A stretch of 47,764 nucleotides of DNA from Alphaproteobacteria bacterium (GCA_021325215.1 JAJPHO010000151.1:1-47764); one strand, 5' to 3'; positions 1 through 8,783 are shown, numbered from the stretch's first letter. Made by a program: numbers and translations. The notes: a model not told the origin generated them from the letters alone.

Positions 1-54
1 TACATAACCCGCAAAAATAGAGAAATCACAACCATCTTCATCGGTGAACACCAC

Positions 55-516
55 ATGAGCGAAAGCGCAGCCGAGAAAAATTCCCGCGACGACATCCTGC
101 GAATGGCTGTCGAGGTGGTGGCGGCATATGTCGGCAATAACGCGATCCAGGCGAACCAGATTCCGGATCTTATCCATACGGTCTATAATTCTCTCAGCCA
201 GGCCGATGGGCAGGTTCAGGAAGTAAAAGCCGAAGCTCCCAGGCCGGCCGTTTCCGTGAAACGGTCCGTGACGCCGGAATATATTGTCTGTCTGGAAGAC
301 GGCAAGAAGCTGAAGATGCTGAAGCGTCATCTGCGGACCACCTACAACATGACGCCTGATGAATATCGCGCGAAATGGGGCCTGCCGCCGGATTACCCGA
401 TGGTTGCGCCGAGCTACGCCGCGCAGCGATCTGAATTCGCGAAGAAAATCGGTCTTGGCCGCGCCGCCGGCAGCAGTGCTGAGCGCCGGGGCCGCCGCCC
501 GCGCGTCGCGAAGTAA
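55..516 (+). CDS. MucR/Ros-family zinc-finger transcriptional regulator
   Basis: This 153-residue protein matches the MucR/Ros family, DNA-binding regulators of alphaproteobacteria that control exopolysaccharide, motility and cell-cycle genes through AT-rich targets. The N-terminal half (about residues 10-50) would be the oligomerisation region. The zinc-finger core spans about 76-115, with CLEDGKKLKMLKRHL followed by NMTPDEYRAKWGLP, the family signature. Cys79 and His92 are present. The second Cys of the classical Ros finger is Asp82, and the last His position reads TTYN, so zinc coordination is non-classical, as in many MucR proteins. The tail is Arg/Lys-rich (RRGRRPRVAK). Only 54 nt lie upstream in the window, so its promoter and any autoregulatory site cannot be judged. 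A strong terminator follows. The family call is secure; the target genes are unknown. Confidence 0.93.
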   Translation: MSESAAEKNSRDDILRMAVEVVAAYVGNNAIQANQIPDLIHTVYNSLSQADGQVQEVKAEAPRPAVSVKRSVTPEYIVCLEDGKKLKMLKRHLRTTYNMTPDEYRAKWGLPPDYPMVAPSYAAQRSEFAKKIGLGRAAGSSAERRGRRPRVAK

Positions 517-538
517 ATCACCGAAAATACTTTGTTCA

Positions 539-564
539 AGCGGGCCTTGCGGCCCGCTTTTTTT
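539..564 (+). terminator. Rho-independent terminator after mucR
   Basis: A perfect 8-bp stem AGCGGGCC/GGCCCGCT with a TTGC loop is followed by six T. It sits 23 nt after the mucR stop and separates it from the convergent mlaC gene. Confidence 0.93.
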
Positions 565-584
565 ATCGCAAAACGATCATTTCC

Positions 585-1295
585 TCAGTCGATGGCCGGC
601 AGCGGCAAGCTCCACAGCTCGGTGCGGTATTGCAGCAGATGCGGCGCGGCGTGATCGTCGGCCCGCGCCAGCGCCGACTGGGTGCTGGCGTCAAGACGGG
701 CGATCAGTGCCTCGACGCCGAGGCGCGCGGTGATATCGACGAATTCCGATGAGCGCCGGTCCACGACGCTCATCCAGCCCGCATAGCGCACATCGACGAT
801 CCTCCAGCCGCCGTCTTCGCCCTGGGCGACGGAATAATCCAACACGAGCTTCGGCCCGCCTCCTCCGGTCATGACCGACGAGATCATCATGCCGCCCCCA
901 GGGATCGGCTGCGCCGGCCCGACCTGGAAAGACTGCCCCGTATAGGTGTCGAACCAGGCTGCATATTGCGCCGTCTCGAACCGCGCGAAAGCGGCGACGT
1001 AACGCGCCTTCTGGTCGTCGGTCAGGTGCTTCCAGCGCGCCTTCATGATGCGCTGGGCCATGCCCTTCATGTCGAAGGCTCCGGCCATCGAAGGCTCGAG
1101 CCGGGCGAACCTGCCCTTGGGTCCGAGCGGCCCGGCCCCGCGCATGGCGGCAAGAAGATCCGCATCGAATGTCTCGACGACGGCCTGGGGACCGGCAGGC
1201 GTCTCGGCGACAGCCGGGCGCCCCGAAACGGACAGGCAAACACCGCAAACGATCAACGCGGCGCAGCGAAGCAGCGAAGAACGGGAAATCGGCAT
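585..1295 (-). CDS. mlaC: MlaC/Ttg2D-family phospholipid-binding periplasmic protein
   Basis: About 236 residues. MlaC proteins shuttle phospholipid across the periplasm between outer-membrane MlaA and the inner-membrane MlaFEDB complex. The start at 1295 (MPISRSSLLRC) is chosen over a longer frame because it gives a typical Sec signal peptide (hydrophobic to about residue 30, ending near AVAE) and has AAGGGAG 8 nt upstream. The mature part has the family layout: early helices ending in the MAQRIMKARWKHLTDDQKARY-type segment, then FARFETAQYAAWFDTYTGQSF, a beta-rich LVLDYSV region and a WRIVDVRY strand. It lies directly downstream of mlaA on the same strand with a 92-nt gap, which strongly supports the function. 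The transporter genes mlaFED are not in this window. Confidence 0.85.
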   Translation of the reverse strand: MPISRSSLLRCAALIVCGVCLSVSGRPAVAETPAGPQAVVETFDADLLAAMRGAGPLGPKGRFARLEPSMAGAFDMKGMAQRIMKARWKHLTDDQKARYVAAFARFETAQYAAWFDTYTGQSFQVGPAQPIPGGGMMISSVMTGGGGPKLVLDYSVAQGEDGGWRIVDVRYAGWMSVVDRRSSEFVDITARLGVEALIARLDASTQSALARADDHAAPHLLQYRTELWSLPLPAID

Positions 1296-1387
1296 GGCAT
1301 AACTCCCTTGGATGGCCGGGAACCATCCCAGCAGGAGCAATCCTAGGCGCATGCCGTCACGCCGCTTTGATATGGATCAGACCGGGC

Positions 1388-2104
1388 CTACTCGCCGTTT
1401 CGGCCCTGTTCGACCCGGAAACGCCGGTTCTGATAATAGACGGCGCGCAGCGAAATATAGAAATCGAACGATTCGTGGCGCAGCCGGTTAAGCACCTCGG
1501 TCCGCCGCGACCGCCCGTCGACCGCGCCCACGGCCAGTTCGCCGCCCAGCGCGCCGGCCGCCTCCCAACCGTCGAGCAGCACCGCCGGATTGGCGGCGAA
1601 GCCAAGCGCAAGCCCGATCGAGTCTCGCGGATTGGATGGGCCGAAGAACGGCAGGAAAAGATAAGGCCCGTCGCCGATGCCCCAGACTCCGAAGGTCTGG
1701 CCGAAATCGGCGGGCCGATAGGGCAATCCCCAATCGGTCGCCACGTCGAACAGGCCGCCGATCCCGACGACCGCGTTGACCACCAGCCGCTCGAAGGCAT
1801 TCCACGAATAACGCGGATTGCCCTGCAGCAGATGATTCAACGCGACGGCGGGCTGCCCCAGCGTTTCCAGCAGGTTGCGGACCGACGCCCGCAGGCGGTC
1901 CGGCACCACTTCGCCATAGGCGTCGGCGACCGGATACAGCACATGGTCGTCGACGAACAGGAAACCGGTCTGCGTATGGCGGTTGAGGCTCTCCAGCGGA
2001 TCGTCGATCGGCGCTTCCTCCGCTTCGTCAACCGGCGGCCGCGCCGGTCCGGCGCAGCCGCTCAGCCACATCATGCAAAGAAGCGCCGAGGCGTACCTTC
2101 TCAC
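1388..2104 (-). CDS. mlaA: MlaA (VacJ) outer-membrane lipoprotein
   Basis: MlaA removes misplaced phospholipid from the outer leaflet of the outer membrane and hands it to MlaC. The GTG at 2104 gives 238 residues beginning with an Arg-Arg lipoprotein signal and the lipobox LSGC; the frame could start as far up as 2170, inside the peptidase gene. Family features follow: DPLESLNRHTQTGFLFVDD, then VVPDRLRASVRNLLETLGQP, a hydrophobic NAVVGIGGLFDVATDWGLP segment, then GQTFGVWGIGDGPYLFLPFFGPS and a C-terminal YYQNRR stretch. These are hallmark VacJ motifs. The GTG starts four bases after the M28 peptidase stop, implying cotranscription, and mlaC follows downstream. No good Shine-Dalgarno is visible, so translational coupling is possible. 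Confidence 0.93.
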   Translation of the reverse strand: MRRYASALLCMMWLSGCAGPARPPVDEAEEAPIDDPLESLNRHTQTGFLFVDDHVLYPVADAYGEVVPDRLRASVRNLLETLGQPAVALNHLLQGNPRYSWNAFERLVVNAVVGIGGLFDVATDWGLPYRPADFGQTFGVWGIGDGPYLFLPFFGPSNPRDSIGLALGFAANPAVLLDGWEAAGALGGELAVGAVDGRSRRTEVLNRLRHESFDFYISLRAVYYQNRRFRVEQGRNGE

Positions 2105-2108
2105 CGGA

Positions 2109-3440
2109 TCAGCGCGCCGCCGCGAAGGTCGTCGGGCTGACATAGCCTTCCGGCGAAACCGCCGCGACACCGAACGCCCAATCGTCGATCACCCAATCCT
2201 TGAGCACGATCTGGTGGTCACCGACATAGCGCTGGCTTTCCCAGGCCGGCTGATCGGTCGGACGCCAGCGCGCCCAATAGCCGGCGGCGCCGAGCGTGTC
2301 GTTCCAGATCAAGGTGGTGTCGTCGCTGACCGCCCCGTCGATCTTGACCTCGGGCGGCGGTGCCGGAGCCCAGGCCATGTCGGCCAGCGCAACGACATTC
2401 ACCTGGGTCATGCGGGTCAGATAGGGAATGTCCACCCCATCCGCGATATCGCCATATTTGATGCCGTTCTCGGTCCGCAGGTCCTGGTGCTGGCGATGAT
2501 AATTCTCGGCCCCTTCGGTAATGCGGATGGCCGGGAAGCCGACCTCCTGCAGCGGTGCCTGGTCGCCGCCGCGGCCGAAACGGTCGGCGCGGTAGATCAT
2601 CTTGGCGTGGAAATCAGGGAACACGGCGCCGGTCAGTTCGGCGACCAGACGGGCCAGGTTGCGCGACGGACTGTCGATCTCGCCGCCGGTCAGGCGGCGG
2701 CGCTTGATTTCAGCCTCGGTCTCGTTCGCCCGGGTACCCTCGGAAAACAGGCGGAAATGGTCGCGGTCGACCTTGCCGTTCAGGCCCTCGACATTGCCGA
2801 TGATGTCGTTGTTGAGCTGCGCTTCGACCTGCCAGCCCTGTTCCTGCGCCGTCTTGGCCAGCAATTTGCCGCCATAAAGCCCCTGCTCTTCTCCGGTCAG
2901 CACCGCATAGACGATGGTCGCGGCGAATTTCTTGTGCGACAGCGCGCGCGCCGCCTCGATCACCGCGGCGGTGCCCGAGCCGTCGTCATTGGCGCCGGGC
3001 GCGTCATGGTCGGCATCCATCACGTCGGTGACGCGGCTGTCGATATGGCCCGAGATGATCACCACGCGCTTGGGGTCGGTCGTGCCCTTCTGCACCGCCA
3101 GCACATTGACGATCTCGACCGGCTGCGGAATGCGGTTGCCGGACACCGTGTCGGTCGGCGCCATGATGGTCAGGCAGCCGCCGCACTGCTTGGAGATCGC
3201 CTCGAACTCGCCCTTGGCCCAGGCGCGCGACGCCCCGATGCCGCGCTTGGAATCGGTGGCCGAGGACAAAGTGTGACGGGTGCCGAACGAAACCAGTTTC
3301 TCGATGTCGGCTTTCAGGTTTTCCGCTTTCACCAGCCCGGCGACCTCCTTCAGCGGAGCGACGGGCAATTGCGGATCGGCAGCCAGCGCCTGGCCTGTCG
3401 AGAAGACGGCAAGCAGCGCCAACCGGAACGGGAACTTCAT
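2109..3440 (-). CDS. Secreted M28-family zinc metallopeptidase
   Basis: 443 residues with a clear Sec signal peptide (MKFPFRLALL to about Ala20). M28 peptidases are di-zinc aminopeptidases or carboxypeptidases. The metal ligands are visible in order: His132 and Asp134 in GHIDSR, the bridging Asp in GANDDGSG (about 152), the catalytic Glu pair in TGEEQGLYG (184-185), Asp212 in NNDIIGN, and a late His in ENYHRQH (about 315). The C-terminal 80 residues, after PPPEVKIDG, form an extra beta-rich domain with several Trp, probably a fibronectin-like module. The gene overlaps the upstream small protein by 4 nt (ATGA) and is followed at once by mlaA. It may act as a periplasmic or secreted exopeptidase; the substrate is unknown. 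Confidence 0.92.
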   Translation of the reverse strand: MKFPFRLALLAVFSTGQALAADPQLPVAPLKEVAGLVKAENLKADIEKLVSFGTRHTLSSATDSKRGIGASRAWAKGEFEAISKQCGGCLTIMAPTDTVSGNRIPQPVEIVNVLAVQKGTTDPKRVVIISGHIDSRVTDVMDADHDAPGANDDGSGTAAVIEAARALSHKKFAATIVYAVLTGEEQGLYGGKLLAKTAQEQGWQVEAQLNNDIIGNVEGLNGKVDRDHFRLFSEGTRANETEAEIKRRRLTGGEIDSPSRNLARLVAELTGAVFPDFHAKMIYRADRFGRGGDQAPLQEVGFPAIRITEGAENYHRQHQDLRTENGIKYGDIADGVDIPYLTRMTQVNVVALADMAWAPAPPPEVKIDGAVSDDTTLIWNDTLGAAGYWARWRPTDQPAWESQRYVGDHQIVLKDWVIDDWAFGVAAVSPEGYVSPTTFAAAR

Positions 3441-3622
3441 GGTTTTTCGCCTTTCTTTTTGGCCAGGACATAACGAAGTTTCTGCAGGGCAGTATTCTGC
3501 AAAGCGGCCTGAGGCGCGTTGACCGGACCGGCGATGACGATCTCCGTATTGGTGTCGACGTCGATGGCGGTAACCCGCATGACGTTGCCCACCCGCGAGA
3601 ATTCGAACAGAATTTCGCCCAC
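3437..3622 (-). CDS. Small conserved protein, possibly DUF6898-like
   Basis: 61 residues beginning MGEILFEFSRVGNVMRVTAID. It has alternating hydrophobic beta-strand patterning, an NAPQAALQ helix start and a Lys-rich tail (AKKKGEKP). There is no signal peptide or membrane segment, so it is probably cytoplasmic. From memory the pattern resembles a short Rhodospirillales family (DUF6898); I cannot confirm this by search. The reading frame overlaps the M28 peptidase start by 4 nt, which supports a real, translationally coupled gene at the head of the mla-linked operon. The function is unknown. Confidence 0.72.
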   Translation of the reverse strand: MGEILFEFSRVGNVMRVTAIDVDTNTEIVIAGPVNAPQAALQNTALQKLRYVLAKKKGEKP

Positions 3623-3651
3623 CCTTACACCCCAGCTCTGCTTAATCGTGA

Positions 3652-3681
3652 TTGGCGCCCGCTATGCGAGCGCTGTATGTA
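3652..3681 (+). promoter_or_regulatory. Possible sigma-70-type promoter for hemB
   Basis: TTGGCG and TATGTA are separated by 18 nt, ending 33 nt before the hemB start. The hexamers are imperfect and this is a by-eye call only. Confidence 0.3.
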
Positions 3682-3705
3682 AGTGTGATCCAGCTTTCAG
3701 GGTGA

Positions 3706-4728
<1,023 letters not shown>

Positions 4729-4732
4729 CCGA

Positions 4733-4763
4733 TTGACCCGAGACAATTTGCTGGAAATATAGC
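4733..4763 (+). promoter_or_regulatory. Possible promoter upstream of motA
   Basis: TTGACC is followed after 19 nt by TATAGC (or after 16 nt by AAATAT), about 40 nt before the motA start. The spacing is not ideal. The operon might also be read through from hemB. Confidence 0.3.
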
Positions 4764-4800
4764 ATTGTGTCTCGATTGCTGAAGGGGACTGGGGAACAGC

Positions 4801-5661
4801 ATGTTCGTACTGATCGGTTGTGGTGTCGTGATTGTTTCCGTTCTCGGCGGCTATGTCGCAGGCGGGGGCGAGATCGGCGTTCTCATTCAGCCGTTCGAGT
4901 GGCTGATCATCTGCGGCGCCGCGGCCGGCAGCTTCATCATCGGCAATCCGAAGGAAGTGGTCCTCAGCTTCGGTAAGGCGATGGGCACCCTGATCAAGGG
5001 CTCGCGCCACAAGAAGTCGACCTATATCGAGACGTTGAGCCTGCTCTACTCTTTGTTCAAGCTGGCCAAGACCAAGGGCGACCTGGCGCTGGAAAGCCAC
5101 GTCGAGCGCCCCGATGAAAGCGCCATCTTCTCGCGCTTCCCCGGCTTCAACGCCGACCACCACACCCGCGAATTCCTGTGCGATTATCTGCGCCTGCTGA
5201 CCCTGGGCACCAACAACGCCCACGAGGTCGAATCGATCATCGACGCCGAGATCGAAGCGCATCACCACGAGGAAGGCGCCATCGCCCACGCCATCACCAA
5301 CATGGGTGACGCGATGCCGGCGCTGGGCATCGTGGCCGCCGTGCTGGGCGTCATCCACACCATGGGCTCGATCACCGAGCCGCCGGAAGTGCTGGGCCAC
5401 CTGATCGGCGGCGCGCTGTGCGGCACCTTCATGGGCGTGCTTCTGTCCTACGGCTTCGTCGCCCCGATCGGCGCGTCGCTGGCCGGCGTGTACAAGACCG
5501 AGAGCGATTATCTCAACTGCATCAAGGCCTGCCTGCTGGCCCACATGATGGGCTATGCCCCGCAGGTTTCGATCGAATTCGGCCGCAAGACCCTGCCGCC
5601 GCATGTGCGCCCCAGCTTCGCCGAGCTGGAAGAGACCGTCACCAACCTGTCGCCGGAATAA
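4801..5661 (+). CDS. motA: Flagellar motor stator protein MotA
   Basis: 286 residues. MotA forms, with MotB, the proton-conducting stator of the flagellar motor in the inner membrane. Four membrane segments are seen at about 1-22, 33-50, 170-190 and 200-228. The cytoplasmic loop carries the charged face that contacts FliG, in the stretch LALESHVERPDESAIFSRFP (about 96-114). Pro173 (MPALGIVAAVLG) and Pro222 (APIGASLAGV) match the two functionally essential prolines of the family. Length matches family norms. motB follows after 36 nt, forming an operon. Identity is secure. Confidence 0.98.
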   Translation: MFVLIGCGVVIVSVLGGYVAGGGEIGVLIQPFEWLIICGAAAGSFIIGNPKEVVLSFGKAMGTLIKGSRHKKSTYIETLSLLYSLFKLAKTKGDLALESHVERPDESAIFSRFPGFNADHHTREFLCDYLRLLTLGTNNAHEVESIIDAEIEAHHHEEGAIAHAITNMGDAMPALGIVAAVLGVIHTMGSITEPPEVLGHLIGGALCGTFMGVLLSYGFVAPIGASLAGVYKTESDYLNCIKACLLAHMMGYAPQVSIEFGRKTLPPHVRPSFAELEETVTNLSPE

Positions 5662-5697
5662 GCGCGCGGCCAAAAGGCAGAGGCAGAGGGCGGGATC

Positions 5698-6777
5698 ATG
5701 GCCGAAGGCAAAGCAGTCATCATCAAGCGGGTCAAGAAGTACGGGGGCGGCCATCACGGCGGCGCCTGGAAGGTGGCCTATGCCGACTTCGTGACCGCGA
5801 TGATGGCCTTCTTCCTGCTGCTGTGGCTGCTGAACGCGGTGACCGAGGAGCAGCTGACCGGCATCGCCGATTACTTCGCCCCGACCACCGTGTCCAAATC
5901 GGCCAGCGGCGCCGGCGGCATGCTGGGCGGCCAGACCGTCGGCCAGGGCGCCATGTCGTCGCAGGGCACCACGCCCAGCTTCGCCCTGGCCCTGCCCCCG
6001 CCCACCATCGGCTCGGGCGGCGACGCCCTGACCGATCCCAAGGAAGGCGGCGAGGAAGGCAACGGCCCCGGCGCGGGCGGCGAAGCCCCCGGCACCGGCG
6101 GCAGCGCCTCGGGCAAGCAGATCGACAAGGACAAGGCGCAGGACAAATCGTCCGGCGGCCGCGACAAGGCGCAGAGCATCTCCGAGCAGGAACTGCTGAA
6201 AGTCGAGCAGGCGCAGGAGGAACAGCAGTTCCAGAAGGCCCAGCAGGCGCTGAAGCAGGCGATCAACTCGATCCCCGAGCTGCGCAAGCTGGCCGACAGC
6301 CTGATGGTCGACAATACGCCGGAAGGCCTGCGCATTCAGATCGTCGATCAGGAAGGCCTGGCCATGTTCCCGTCGGGCTCGCCCGACATGTTCGGCCATA
6401 CCCGCGCCCTGCTCGACATGGTGTCGCGCGTGGTCAAGCAGTTGCCTGAGAAGATCTCGATCGCCGGCTATACCGACAGCACCAAGTTCGTCGGCCAGCA
6501 GGGCTACGACAATTGGGATCTGTCGGCCGACCGCGCTCTGGCGACCCGCCGCGCGCTGCTGCTGTCCGGCGTTCCGGCCGAGCGCGTCGACCGGGTGGTC
6601 GGCAAGGCCGATACCGATCCGCTCGACACCAAGAACCCCGCCGATCCGCGCAACCGCCGCATCACCATCGTGCTGCTGCGCGACGCCCCGCCGGGAGCTT
6701 CGGTCGATTTGAATTCCGACCAGCTGAAGAACAACGCGCTGCCGCCGAGCCTGCAGCCGGCGCCGAAGCCCCAGTGA
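5698..6777 (+). CDS. motB: Flagellar motor stator protein MotB
   Basis: 359 residues. MotB anchors the stator to peptidoglycan and carries the proton-binding aspartate. That residue is Asp30 in AYADFVTAMMAFFLLLWLL, the single transmembrane helix (about 28-47), preceded by a Lys/Gly/His-rich cytoplasmic tail. A YF-ending plug region follows near residue 60. Next comes a long low-complexity Gly/Ala/Asp linker (about 70-170) and a Gln/Glu-rich coiled-coil-like stretch. The C-terminal OmpA-like domain (about 200-345) contains ISIAGYTDS and DPRNRRITIVLLR. The gene overlaps the next one by 3 nt (GTGA). Confidence 0.98.
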   Translation: MAEGKAVIIKRVKKYGGGHHGGAWKVAYADFVTAMMAFFLLLWLLNAVTEEQLTGIADYFAPTTVSKSASGAGGMLGGQTVGQGAMSSQGTTPSFALALPPPTIGSGGDALTDPKEGGEEGNGPGAGGEAPGTGGSASGKQIDKDKAQDKSSGGRDKAQSISEQELLKVEQAQEEQQFQKAQQALKQAINSIPELRKLADSLMVDNTPEGLRIQIVDQEGLAMFPSGSPDMFGHTRALLDMVSRVVKQLPEKISIAGYTDSTKFVGQQGYDNWDLSADRALATRRALLLSGVPAERVDRVVGKADTDPLDTKNPADPRNRRITIVLLRDAPPGASVDLNSDQLKNNALPPSLQPAPKPQ

Positions 6778-7211
6778 GGGTGAAACTTCTTCTTGGTGCT
6801 GCTCTGGTTTCGCTCGCCTGTCTGACCGGAGTAAACGTCGAGGATACGCCGCCGGCCACGACAGACCACGCCACATCGACCTATAACCCGCCTCATCCGG
6901 CGAACCCGGTCACTGCGAACGGCGTGGACACCATCGCCAAACTCAAGACTCCGCAGGCCTGCATGCCGCAGGAATATCCGCACGATGCCCGGATAAACCA
7001 GCAGCAAGGCTCGGTCGTCCTGAATTTCCTGATCGATGCCAGCGGCAAGATGCTGGAAGCCAAGGTCGCGCAAAGCAGCGGCTGGCCCGACCTGGATAAC
7101 GCCGCCCTCTACGCCTTCACGGCACCCGGCTGCGAATTCTATCCAGTCATGGCCAACGGCCAGCCCATCAAGTCCTGGGCCCGCATCAAATATACCTGGA
7201 AGCTGAACTGA
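6774..7211 (+). CDS. Periplasmic protein with TonB C-terminal-like domain
   Basis: About 145 residues from the GTG that overlaps the motB stop; a second in-frame GTG lies at 6780. The N-terminus is a Sec signal (VKLLLGAALVSLACL) with a poor lipobox around SLAC. The C-terminal half resembles a TonB C-terminal domain: YPHDARINQQQGSVVLNFLI, then DASGKMLEAKVAQSSGWPDLDNAALYAF, and YTWKLN at the end. There is no N-terminal transmembrane anchor plus Pro-rich spacer, so it is not a canonical energy transducer. Its position in the motAB operon suggests a periplasmic role linked to the envelope or motor, but that is inference. Confidence 0.75.
   Translation: MRVKLLLGAALVSLACLTGVNVEDTPPATTDHATSTYNPPHPANPVTANGVDTIAKLKTPQACMPQEYPHDARINQQQGSVVLNFLIDASGKMLEAKVAQSSGWPDLDNAALYAFTAPGCEFYPVMANGQPIKSWARIKYTWKLN
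7198..7210 (+). promoter_or_regulatory. Shine-Dalgarno and probable CTG start of the isochorismatase-like gene
   Basis: GGAAG (7198-7202) lies 5 nt before an in-frame CTG (7208-7210) that overlaps the preceding TGA as CTGA. No ATG, GTG or TTG is available in this frame near the conserved N-terminus. Confidence 0.55.
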
Positions 7212-7690
7212 GATCCGCCCTTCTGGTCATCGACGTACAGCCCTGCTTCCAGCCGCCCGGCTGGCAGGTCGAGGGCATCGCCGAGCTTGCGCCAACCATG
7301 CTCTCGGTATCGACCGTCGAGCGGCACGACGAAGCGGTCACTCCGTTCTGGCGGCAATTAGGATGGAAACCGGCTCCGGCCGACGATCCGCTCGTGCGAA
7401 CGGACGAGACATTCGTGAAGTACGGCTATCTGCCGCCCCCCGACCTCATCACCTATTTCAAGGCGGAAGGCGTCGAGCGCGTGCTGGTGTGCGGCATTCA
7501 GGCCGACACGTGCTGCCTGGCCGCCGGCTTTATGCTGTTCGATGCGGGACTCAACCCGACCCTTCTCAAATGGCTCACCGTAGGATCGTCACTGGACCGT
7601 TCGGCCGAATTGGGCGCCAAGCTTTGGAAGCACCATTTCGGCGCGAACAGCGTTCTGAATAGCGCCGACGAGCTGCGGACCATCTCCTGA
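7208..7690 (+). CDS. Isochorismatase-fold cysteine hydrolase
   Basis: 160 residues if translation starts at CTG 7208. The family (isochorismatases, nicotinamidases, N-carbamoyl hydrolases) uses an Asp-Lys-Cys triad. All three are visible: Asp9 in ALLVIDVQPCF, Lys71 in ETFVKYGYLPP, and Cys102 in CGIQADTCC, where the cis-peptide segment GIQAD also lies. The first ATG (7298) would delete the catalytic Asp and the first beta strand, so it is unlikely to be the true start. The protein is shorter than classical isochorismatases (about 200). It follows the TonB-domain gene with a 4-nt overlap, at the end of the motAB operon. The substrate is unknown. Confidence 0.8.
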   Translation: MRSALLVIDVQPCFQPPGWQVEGIAELAPTMLSVSTVERHDEAVTPFWRQLGWKPAPADDPLVRTDETFVKYGYLPPPDLITYFKAEGVERVLVCGIQADTCCLAAGFMLFDAGLNPTLLKWLTVGSSLDRSAELGAKLWKHHFGANSVLNSADELRTIS

Positions 7691-7699
7691 CGCAAGGCC

Positions 7700-7729
7700 A
7701 GGGCCGCCGCGAAGTCCAGCGGCGGCCCT
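7700..7729. terminator. Probable bidirectional terminator hairpin
   Basis: A perfect 11-bp stem AGGGCCGCCGC/GCGGCGGCCCT with an 8-nt loop sits between convergent genes. There is no strong T-run on either side, so termination efficiency is uncertain. Confidence 0.65.
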
Positions 7730-7743
7730 GCTCTTACCGAGAT

Positions 7744-7911
7744 TTACGTCTTGTCATCCTCGGGCGCCGTCATCGGAATGATCCGGCGCTTGCGCGGCGG
7801 CTCAGCCGCGATGCCGACGATTTCCTCGCCGGCGCTCCGGTTCCAGGCCTCGGCTGTGCAGGCGGCGAACAGGCTCACCGCGGCAACCGCAAAAGTGAAC
7901 TTCACGGACAT
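7744..7911 (-). CDS. Small secreted or lipoprotein-like protein, coupled to the hydrolase gene
   Basis: A 55-residue frame (start ATG 7911, stop TAA 7744). Its ATG overlaps the upstream hydrolase stop as TAATG, a classic translational-coupling arrangement. The N-terminus MSVKFTFAVAAVSLFAAC is a signal peptide with a possible lipobox FAAC at residues 15-18. The mature part is short and charged, with EPPRKRRIIP and an acidic end (APEDDKT). The first eight residues nearly copy the start of the hydrolase signal peptide (MSVKFAFA), with 20 of 24 bases identical, which suggests a partial duplication. I do not recognise a family. A role as a small envelope protein under the same ECF promoter is inferred. 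Confidence 0.6.
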   Translation of the reverse strand: MSVKFTFAVAAVSLFAACTAEAWNRSAGEEIVGIAAEPPRKRRIIPMTAPEDDKT

Positions 7912-8672
7912 TACTTCTTCCCCGCCGCCTTCAGGATCAGATCCGCGACCTCCTCGGCATGCGACACCATGATCATATGGCCGCCATCGATCTCGACGGT
8001 GGTGGCGTTCATGCGCTTGGCCAGGAAGCGTTCGAGATCGGGCGAAATGGTCAGATCCTGCTTCGCCACCGCGTAATAGACCGGCTTGGTGTGCCAGCCC
8101 GCGGCCGTGGTCTTGCCCGAGAACAGCGATGCCTTGGTCGGTTCCTGCGTGGCGTAAAGCACTTCAGCCTTGTCGTGGGGAACGCCGTTGGCGAAGTAAT
8201 TGAGGTAAGCCTCCTCGCCGATCACCGTCCAGCCATTCTGGTTCTGCACCCCGGCACGGACCGGCATGGTGGGGAACTTGCCCGAAAGCGCCACGAAATC
8301 CTCGCCGGCATCCGGCGCGCGCGCCGCGATATAGACAAGCGCGCTGACTTTGGGATCGGCGCCCGCCTCGGACACCACCGTGCCGCCCCAGGAATGGCCG
8401 GCCAGGATCGTCGGACCATCCTGCTGATCGATGATCCGCTTGGTTTCGGCGACCGATTCCTCGACCGTGGTCAGCGGATTCTGCACCGCGGTGACGTGGA
8501 GACCGGCGGCCTGCAGCTTCGCGATCACCTCGCCCCAGCTGGAGCCGTCGGCCCAGGCGCCATGTACCAGAACGACATTCTTGATCTCGGGCGTATCGGC
8601 CCGGGCTGCGGAACCGAAGGCGCCGAAAGCAGAGATAGCGGCAGCGGCGGCAAAAGCGAACTTTACAGACAT
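7911..8672 (-). CDS. Periplasmic alpha/beta hydrolase
   Basis: About 253 residues. Tandem ATGs lie at 8675 and 8672; the second has GGGAG 7 nt upstream and is preferred. A Sec signal peptide ends near AARAD (about 25). The fold is clear: VVLVHGAWADGSSW provides the oxyanion loop, the nucleophile is Ser94 in AGHSWGG, an acidic residue lies near the AKQDLTISPD segment, and the His is in EIDGGHMIM. It resembles the EstC/salicylate-esterase-like group of alpha/beta hydrolases. An ECF-type promoter element sits about 50 nt upstream, and the gene is divergent from the ECF sigma gene. It is therefore likely a stress-induced envelope hydrolase; the substrate is unknown. Confidence 0.9.
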   Translation of the reverse strand: MSVKFAFAAAAAISAFGAFGSAARADTPEIKNVVLVHGAWADGSSWGEVIAKLQAAGLHVTAVQNPLTTVEESVAETKRIIDQQDGPTILAGHSWGGTVVSEAGADPKVSALVYIAARAPDAGEDFVALSGKFPTMPVRAGVQNQNGWTVIGEEAYLNYFANGVPHDKAEVLYATQEPTKASLFSGKTTAAGWHTKPVYYAVAKQDLTISPDLERFLAKRMNATTVEIDGGHMIMVSHAEEVADLILKAAGKK

Positions 8673-8723
8673 CATCAATCTCCCGATAAGACTAGGTAGG
8701 AAGCAAAGCGCTTCTTCCGGTTA

Positions 8724-8749
8724 TTCGACCGCACCGGGCGCGGCGTAAC
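8724..8749 (-). promoter_or_regulatory. Candidate ECF-type promoter for the hydrolase operon
   Basis: On the minus strand GTTACG (8749-8744) and CGAA (8727-8724) are separated by exactly 16 nt. This differs by one base from the element before the sigma gene. The expected leader to the hydrolase start is about 45 nt. Confidence 0.55.
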
Positions 8750-8783
8750 GGGAGGGGCAAATAAAAATTTTTCCGCCGGCACT

